Positions 6,791-11,497 of a stretch of 11,497 nucleotides of DNA are shown piece after piece. Below the pieces are notes generated by a model. That model was not told the DNA's origin and ran no database searches. It saw nothing but the letters and a program-made list of their open reading frames with translations. The position numbers and the translations under genes are program-made. Source of the stretch: Flavobacteriales bacterium (GTDB lineage Bacteria > Bacteroidota > Bacteroidia > Flavobacteriales_D > Crocinitomicaceae); contig CANJQZ010000046.1 of assembly GCA_947476515.1 (NCBI GenBank), forward strand, positions 1 to 11,497, in the 5' to 3' direction. Within the stretch, counting starts at the first letter, position 1. Every line of letters starts with the position of its first letter.

Positions 6791-8434
6791 ATGAAATTTT
6801 TTATCATTTTTATTCTCATCTTTTCTTTTACAATGCTTTCTTCCTGCATGAAAGGCAAAAAAGTGGATTTAGTCATACATAATGCTAGGATTCATTGTTT
6901 AGATGATGGTAATAATTTGGTGCAAGCAATGGCAATTAAAAATGGAGAAATTGTTGAGGTTGGGCCTGATCGACAAATTATGAATAAATATCAAGCAGAT
7001 GAATTTATAGATGGTGCAGGAAAAGATATTATACCCGGAATTACAGATGCCCACGGACATATGTTTTATTATGCAAAACAAAAGCTGCGATTAGATCTAA
7101 ATTCTTGTAAATCATACGAAGAACTTTTAGTTAGAACTGAAAAATATCAAGAAAATGGAAACAAGATGTTTGTTGTCGGTGCAGGTTGGGATCAATCGCT
7201 TTGGGGTGAAAATAATTTACCCAATAATAAAAAATTAAATGCTCTTTTTCCTTCAATTCCAGTTTGCTTGTATAGAGTAGATGGTCATGCTGCTTTAGTA
7301 AATGATTGTTTGTTAAAAAAAGTAATAAATCTTCCAACTAATGTTGATGGAGGAGAAATAGTTTTTGAAAATGGAGTTCCATCAGGAATGCTAATTGATA
7401 ATGCGATGAATTTGGTGGAGCAATATCTACCAAAAAATCATCCTGCTGAAATCAAAAACGCAATTTTAGAAATTCAAGAAGAGCTATTGGCTTACGGTGT
7501 TACAGGAGTTCATGAAGCTGGGATATCTTATTCCGAAATAAAGATCTTACAAGATTTAGTTGACAATAAGTCTCTAAAATTGAATGTCTATGCGATGTTA
7601 TTGGATTCAAAAAGAAATAGAGAATTTGCATTAAAACATGGAATTTACTCCTATAAAAATTTAACAATTCGTAGTTTTAAAATGTTTGTTGATGGTGCTT
7701 TAGGATCTAGAGGAGCCCTCCTTAAAAATGATTATGAAGACCAATTGAATCATAGAGGAGTTCAAATTAGTTCCTTAAAGGAAATGCAGGATTTATCTGA
7801 TTTAAGTATTAAATTAAATTATCAATTAAACGCTCATTGCATTGGTGATTCTGCAAATGCTTTAGTTTTGAATTTATATCATCAAGTGTTTGACGCAAAA
7901 AAAGATCATCGTTGGAGAATTGAACATGCTCAAGTTATAGATCCTCAAGATTTCAAACTGTTTTCACAATTTGCAGTTTTCCCATCTGTTCAACCAATTC
8001 ATGCCATTGATGATTCAAAATGGGCTGAAAAAAGATTGGGTAAAAAAAGACTCAATGGAGCATACGCATATAGAAGTCTTCTAGAACAATTTGGCATGCT
8101 GGCACTGGGTACTGATTTTCCTATTGCCTCTTTAAATCCATTCTTAACCTTGTTTGCGGCAAATCAAAGAAAAGGAAAGGACAATCTTCCAAAGAATGGT
8201 TTTGAGGTCAATCAATCTCTTACTTTTCAACAATCTTTAAAGGGAATAACGATATGGCCGTGTTTCGCAGCGTTTGATGAATATAAACGAGGAAGTATTG
8301 AAATAGGGAAGGAAGCAACTTTTGTTGTACTTAAAAAACCTCTTATTGAACAAAATGAATTTTCCGACAACTTTGCTTTGTTTACCTTTATGAAAGGAAA
8401 AAAAGTTTACAGCGGCGAAGAATTATCTTTTTAG
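6791..8434 (+). CDS. Lipoprotein amidohydrolase, YtcJ-like family
   Basis: A 547-residue metal-dependent hydrolase of the amidohydrolase superfamily, exported as a lipoprotein. The ATG at 6791 is preferred over an upstream in-frame start at 6695, which lies inside tamL, because it gives a signal peptide with lipobox LSSC (Cys19). Metal-site motifs are present: HGH (His88, His90) in the TDAHGH strand, candidate Lys297 in RSFKMFVDGALGSRG, AHCIGD (His349), IEHAQ (His379) and ALGTDFP (Asp442). The YtcJ-typical segments GAGWDQSLWGENNLP and DGHAALVN are also there. Relatives hydrolyse amide or formamide bonds (for example N-substituted formamide deformylase), but substrate range is poorly known and I cannot assign one. 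The gene starts 10 nt after tamL, so co-transcription is likely. Its stop overlaps the stop of the convergent PorP gene by 4 nt. Fold and metal site are secure, substrate is not. Confidence 0.9.
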   Translation: MKFFIIFILIFSFTMLSSCMKGKKVDLVIHNARIHCLDDGNNLVQAMAIKNGEIVEVGPDRQIMNKYQADEFIDGAGKDIIPGITDAHGHMFYYAKQKLRLDLNSCKSYEELLVRTEKYQENGNKMFVVGAGWDQSLWGENNLPNNKKLNALFPSIPVCLYRVDGHAALVNDCLLKKVINLPTNVDGGEIVFENGVPSGMLIDNAMNLVEQYLPKNHPAEIKNAILEIQEELLAYGVTGVHEAGISYSEIKILQDLVDNKSLKLNVYAMLLDSKRNREFALKHGIYSYKNLTIRSFKMFVDGALGSRGALLKNDYEDQLNHRGVQISSLKEMQDLSDLSIKLNYQLNAHCIGDSANALVLNLYHQVFDAKKDHRWRIEHAQVIDPQDFKLFSQFAVFPSVQPIHAIDDSKWAEKRLGKKRLNGAYAYRSLLEQFGMLALGTDFPIASLNPFLTLFAANQRKGKDNLPKNGFEVNQSLTFQQSLKGITIWPCFAAFDEYKRGSIEIGKEATFVVLKKPLIEQNEFSDNFALFTFMKGKKVYSGEELSF

Positions 8435-8439
8435 AAAGA
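8426..8439. other. Inverted repeat across the overlapping stop codons of two convergent genes
   Basis: The sequence TCTTT-TTAG-AAAGA forms a 5-bp inverted repeat whose loop TTAG contains both stop codons: TAG of the amidohydrolase on the plus strand and TAA of the PorP gene on the minus strand. It could be a small bidirectional terminator hairpin, but the stem is AT-rich with one GC pair and no long T tract follows. A second short hairpin (AAGTC-TTTT-GACTT, 8459-8472) lies inside the PorP 3' end. No better terminator exists because there is no intergenic space. Confidence 0.25.
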
Positions 8440-9396
8440 AGGACAAGATATTTTTCTAAAGTCTTTTGACTTCTTCTTACATTTAAGATTGAATCCTAAA
8501 GAAACTTCATGGGAGCCACCTGAAATACCCTGACCTAATTTAGAAACAGTTATATCGTAGCTGTATCCAACTCTAAAGTTTTCTGTATTGACACCAAAAC
8601 TTAATATGAAAGCATCTTTATTTCTATACCAAGCACCAACTGTAAAGTTCTCATATTTCAAATAAGTACCAATACTTAACTCTTGAAAACCATTTTGATA
8701 CTGATAAATAATATTAGGCATCAAAGAAGTATTATTGGAGTATCTTCCTTTATTTCCAATCTTGATATTGGCACCAGCATGAGCAGTAAATCGCATAGGC
8801 AATCTTGATTGACCTAAAATCATAGATTCATCCGGCTTGTTTAAATGATGAATTGCTAATCCAGCGTAGAAATTTTTAGTGTAAGCAACCATTCCTGCAG
8901 AAGCATCAAAGAATCCTCTTCTTCCTGTTCCTCGAGGCACATCACCTGTTTGGTAGATGAACCCGCGACGAGGATCAATCATGTCTCCAAAAGTTAATTT
9001 GCTCCAGTCTAAATATTTTTGATAATAAGCAGCTCTTGCACCAAACATAATAGAGAATTTTCTATTTACTTTTAGATTGTAGGAATAAATACCTCCAACC
9101 ATAGTAGTTGAGATAGTTCCTCTCGCTTGAACATCATGTGTAGCTATGAAGCCTAAACCACCTGAAATGCTTTTTACATATGAATCATAAGCCATGCTGT
9201 AAGTAACATAATTACCTGTAAGTTGTGGCCATTCATTTCTATAGTTCATAGAGACACGAGGACAACCTATTGAGCCCGCTAGAGCAGGGTTTAAATAGAT
9301 TGGATTGGAATAAAATTGAGTGAATGTTGGGTCTTGAGCAAAAACCTGTGTACTCAATAAAATTCCTAAAGAAACTAGTGCATTTTTAATTTTCAT
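8431..9396 (-). CDS. PorP/SprF-family type IX secretion system membrane protein
   Basis: A 321-residue outer-membrane beta-barrel protein of the PorP/SprF family, found in T9SS-bearing Bacteroidota, where members work in secretion or in anchoring of secreted adhesins. The signal peptide ends in VFAQ (cleavage before Gln21). The mature start DPTFTQFYSNPIYLNPALAG is the family hallmark. The central motif FDASAGMVAY-x-FYAGLAIHHLNKPDES (163-191) and the C-terminal tail KKKSKDFRKISCPSF are also typical. Length is normal. No porK, porL, porM or porN gene is next to it, so it is likely one of several paralogues and not the core PorP; I give no symbol for that reason. It follows the barrel-bearing anti-sigma gene by 2 nt and should be part of the sigma/anti-sigma operon. 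Its 3' end overlaps the convergent amidohydrolase by 4 nt. Confidence 0.93.
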   Translation of the reverse strand: MKIKNALVSLGILLSTQVFAQDPTFTQFYSNPIYLNPALAGSIGCPRVSMNYRNEWPQLTGNYVTYSMAYDSYVKSISGGLGFIATHDVQARGTISTTMVGGIYSYNLKVNRKFSIMFGARAAYYQKYLDWSKLTFGDMIDPRRGFIYQTGDVPRGTGRRGFFDASAGMVAYTKNFYAGLAIHHLNKPDESMILGQSRLPMRFTAHAGANIKIGNKGRYSNNTSLMPNIIYQYQNGFQELSIGTYLKYENFTVGAWYRNKDAFILSFGVNTENFRVGYSYDITVSKLGQGISGGSHEVSLGFNLKCKKKSKDFRKISCPSF

Positions 9397-9398
9397 AA

Positions 9399-11042
9399 TT
9401 ACAAATATAAATAACGTCTTGCTTTTCTGCTAATATTAGAATTAATTCTAAGTGTTAATTGGTGAATAAAATTTTTCTGATTGTTAAATGAACTGGTAGT
9501 ATATGTAGTCTGTCCTAGTAGGGATAAGCGATTCGTGTGCAATCCGATCATAGCACTCATCGCACCATTTTGTTGATAAGATCCACCAATTGTAAAGGAC
9601 TTCACCTGAATGTTTAAACCATAATTAATTATTTCTCTGGTTTTTCCTTTCTCATAGTACAAGTATGGTGAAGCAGCAAATTTTTGATTTTTTGAAACAA
9701 AGTCTGTACCTGCTATTAGAGAGTAGGTTCGATCAGCTCTATTAATATTACTATAGTCATTGGTGTAAATATTGTCTTGATGTTTTAATATGTTATTGAC
9801 TTGAGCTCCAATATATATAGGTCCAGCATTAATTACGAGTCCTGAGCTTAAATCTCTATACCATAAATGTTTACCAATGGAGCTATTCATATCATAAGAA
9901 AAAGTATCTACTCGATTGGTTTCGAATTCAACAAGTGAATTATTAATAATTTTCTGATTGTCTAATTTCTTTTTCCCCATGGTGTATTTCACTGATGGGG
10001 CAATAGTGATGAATCTATTGATTGCAATTTTAGGTGAGAAAATTAAACTTGTATTGAAATCTTGAATCACTCCATTTCCGAAATGACTGTAATTACTAAC
10101 CAAGCCAAAACCAGCTTTAGATGATCTTGAATAGGAGTCAAATGAAATCTGTTGATTTATTTTTTGTTGCCCTGCTGAATTTAAATAACGAATGCTAGAC
10201 ATGGATTGAAACTTGAACTGAGATAGTGATCCTACAAACGAACTATTTAAATCGATATTGGATTTTTCAGGAACGATATAAAGCCTTTCTTTTCGATCTG
10301 TATTACTAATATCCTTTGATAACCATTTGGACAAAGAAGAACTCTTAGATAAATGAATTGAAGGGATATTTAACTTTTTACTTTCTTTTATCTTTTCAGT
10401 TTCATTTTTCATTGTTTCAACTGAAGTTAATGAAGCGGGAGTTTCACTTGTCATCAGGTAATTAATATTATTCAAAGGCTGCAAGAATAGATCGTTCTCC
10501 AATTTCTCGAGAGGAGTGGAGGATGAGCTTTCAATTGAATTTATTAATAATTCATTGATGCGTTTGTCTAAAATACTTCTGTCTAACACTAAATTATTTC
10601 TATTTACTGTTGTCGCGTACGAAGATGTGCTTAAAAGGTTGGAATTGTTATTAAAGCTATTGATATTTACTTGTTTTTTTCTAGTTGCTTGAGGCGAATT
10701 TATATTCTTATTAATTGAAGAAATTAATTTGGAAGATTGTTTACCAGTATAGAATTGATTCGATAACATAAATAATCCAAAAGTGATTACTAATAATGCC
10801 AAAGCACCTGAATACCAATAATAAGCTGCAAATCTTTTTTTCCTCTTATATAAAGTAGATGGATTAAAGTCAGTATGTGAAATGGAACTTACTTGAGCTT
10901 GATCCCAAGAATCTGCATCCAACTCCAATTCTGGGTGAAGTAATAAAAAATCTTCCAGCATATATTCTTGCTTTGGACTTAAGTTACCTTCTTTCCAATC
11001 AAATAACCAATGGTCGATATTTTCTTTATTGGGAGTTATCAC
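9399..11042 (-). CDS. Anti-sigma factor fused through one membrane helix and a long linker to a PorP/SprF-like beta-barrel
   Basis: A 547-residue protein in four parts. Residues 1-60 resemble the Bacteroidota anti-sigma N-terminus (WKEGNLSPKQEYMLEDFLLLHPEL), with no zinc HxxxCxxC motif. A basic patch KRKKR (66-70) precedes one membrane helix (about 75-95), so the N-terminus should be cytoplasmic. Residues 97 to about 275 are Ser/Asn/Lys-rich, low-complexity and probably disordered. Residues about 276-537 are beta-rich and parallel the adjacent PorP protein: FDSY...GFGLVSN, IFSPKIAINRFITIAPSVKY, LWYRDLSSGLVINAGPIYIG (393-412), and a last strand FIHQLTLRIN with a basic tail. It would span both membranes, like the Dma anti-sigma proteins of Bacteroides. 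Start is GTG, overlapping the sigma stop as GTGA, so it is coupled to its likely target. The barrel is inferred by pattern only; an alternative is a soluble periplasmic beta domain. Confidence 0.75.
   Translation of the reverse strand: MITPNKENIDHWLFDWKEGNLSPKQEYMLEDFLLLHPELELDADSWDQAQVSSISHTDFNPSTLYKRKKRFAAYYWYSGALALLVITFGLFMLSNQFYTGKQSSKLISSINKNINSPQATRKKQVNINSFNNNSNLLSTSSYATTVNRNNLVLDRSILDKRINELLINSIESSSSTPLEKLENDLFLQPLNNINYLMTSETPASLTSVETMKNETEKIKESKKLNIPSIHLSKSSSLSKWLSKDISNTDRKERLYIVPEKSNIDLNSSFVGSLSQFKFQSMSSIRYLNSAGQQKINQQISFDSYSRSSKAGFGLVSNYSHFGNGVIQDFNTSLIFSPKIAINRFITIAPSVKYTMGKKKLDNQKIINNSLVEFETNRVDTFSYDMNSSIGKHLWYRDLSSGLVINAGPIYIGAQVNNILKHQDNIYTNDYSNINRADRTYSLIAGTDFVSKNQKFAASPYLYYEKGKTREIINYGLNIQVKSFTIGGSYQQNGAMSAMIGLHTNRLSLLGQTTYTTSSFNNQKNFIHQLTLRINSNISRKARRYLYL
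9402..9409 (-). promoter_or_regulatory. Possible internal -7 box (TATATTTG) in front of the PorP gene
   Basis: On the minus strand TATATTTG matches TAnnTTTG and lies within the last codons of the anti-sigma gene (Tyr-Leu), 5 nt before the PorP ATG. It could let the PorP gene be expressed separately from the sigma unit with a leaderless message. No TTTG stands at the -33 distance and the bases also encode protein, so chance is a real explanation. Confidence 0.2.
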
Positions 11043-11497
11043 GCGAGTTGTCTTGATCCTTTTAACTGCTTTTTAATTTTCATTCTGGCTCTAAACAGAT
11101 ACACTTTTACTTGAGATTCTGACAATTGAAGCATAGCTCCAATTTCATTGTAGGCATAGCCTTCCAAATCTCTTAATAAAATAATGCTTTTTTGAATTGG
11201 AGGCAAAATACTTACCGCTCTATCTATTACCTGCTTTGATTCGAAAGCATGAGTAAATAAGCTACCGTTTTCTGGTAAACTTGATGCGCATCTATAATCT
11301 ATACGAGAGCGCTTCTTAATGAAGTTCAACATCGCATTGTTTGCACAAGTAAATAACCAGCTTTTTGCTTTTTCCAATTCCACTTTTTCTCTGTTTAACC
11401 AAAGTTTTTCAAAAACATCTTGTACAATGTCCTCGGCATCTGCCTCGTTGCGTAAAAAATTCACAGCGAAACGGAATAAATTCCTGCTGTGTAAATC
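11039..11497 (-). CDS. ECF-type RNA polymerase sigma-70 factor, 5' end beyond the window
   Basis: The last 152 residues of an extracytoplasmic-function sigma factor. The frame stays open to the right edge, and the residues just before the internal GTG at 11464 (NLFRFAVNFLRN) are normal region 2 sequence, so the true start lies beyond base 11497, probably by about 10-30 codons. Region 2 is seen in AEDIVQDVFEKLW (21-33) and KAKSWLFTCANNAMLNFIKKRSR (43-65), which bind core polymerase and the -10 element. Region 4 is LPPIQKSIILLRDLEGYAYNEIGAMLQLSESQVKVYLFRARMKIKKQL (split over 98-146), with the helix-turn-helix for the -35 element. The stop TGA overlaps the anti-sigma GTG, the classic arrangement of a sigma factor and its own inhibitor. 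Its regulon is unknown; autoregulation of this operon is usual for the class but its promoter is outside the window. Confidence 0.93.
   Translation of the reverse strand, partial: DLHSRNLFRFAVNFLRNEADAEDIVQDVFEKLWLNREKVELEKAKSWLFTCANNAMLNFIKKRSRIDYRCASSLPENGSLFTHAFESKQVIDRAVSILPPIQKSIILLRDLEGYAYNEIGAMLQLSESQVKVYLFRARMKIKKQLKGSRQLA

Noticed and set aside
6899..7337. Two short minus-strand open frames (60 and 68 codons) inside the amidohydrolase gene
   Set aside because: Both are antisense to conserved metal-site regions and look like random translation of AT-rich DNA.
11039..11464. Taking the GTG at 11464 as the sigma factor start
   Set aside because: The frame is open to the window edge and the preceding residues fit sigma region 2, so the gene is cut by the window, not truncated.

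Overview
The window comes from a low-GC member of the Bacteroidota (Bacteroidetes). Evidence: a PorP/SprF-family protein of the type IX secretion system (T9SS), a BamA/TamA-family protein that is a lipoprotein (TamL, a Bacteroidota trait), a GWxTD-domain protein, an ECF sigma/anti-sigma pair with the typical Bacteroidota anti-sigma N-terminus, and TAnnTTTG promoter boxes. I cannot place it below phylum. No rRNA, tRNA, insertion sequence, CRISPR array or prophage was seen. Coding density is very high and no gene-free stretch exceeds about 130 bases.

Left block (1-3991, minus strand): in transcription order these are a TrmH/SpoU RNA methyltransferase, an SF2 DEAD/DEAH-type helicase behind its own TAnnTTTG box, a secreted GWxTD-domain protein, and the start of a family 2 glycosyltransferase that leaves the window on the left. 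The last three are 22 and 2 nt apart and look like one transcription unit.

Middle block (4024-8434, plus strand): divergent from the methyltransferase, with 32 nt between start codons, are tamL (outer-membrane assembly lipoprotein with POTRA-like region and D15 barrel) and, 10 nt downstream, a lipoprotein amidohydrolase of the YtcJ-like family.

Right block (8431-11497, minus strand): in transcription order these are an ECF sigma factor (its start lies beyond the right edge), a 547-residue anti-sigma protein overlapping it by GTGA, and a PorP/SprF protein 2 nt further on. The anti-sigma protein is the most interesting item. It appears to be a cytoplasmic anti-sigma segment, one inner-membrane helix, a long Ser/Asn-rich periplasmic linker, and a C-terminal region resembling the PorP/SprF beta-barrel encoded next door. 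This layout matches the recently described dual membrane-spanning anti-sigma idea (Dma proteins of Bacteroides thetaiotaomicron), here with a PorP-like barrel and a real PorP-family gene in the same operon. I infer a one-protein line from the outer membrane (possibly T9SS state) to transcription. The amidohydrolase and PorP genes converge with their stop codons overlapping by 4 nt.
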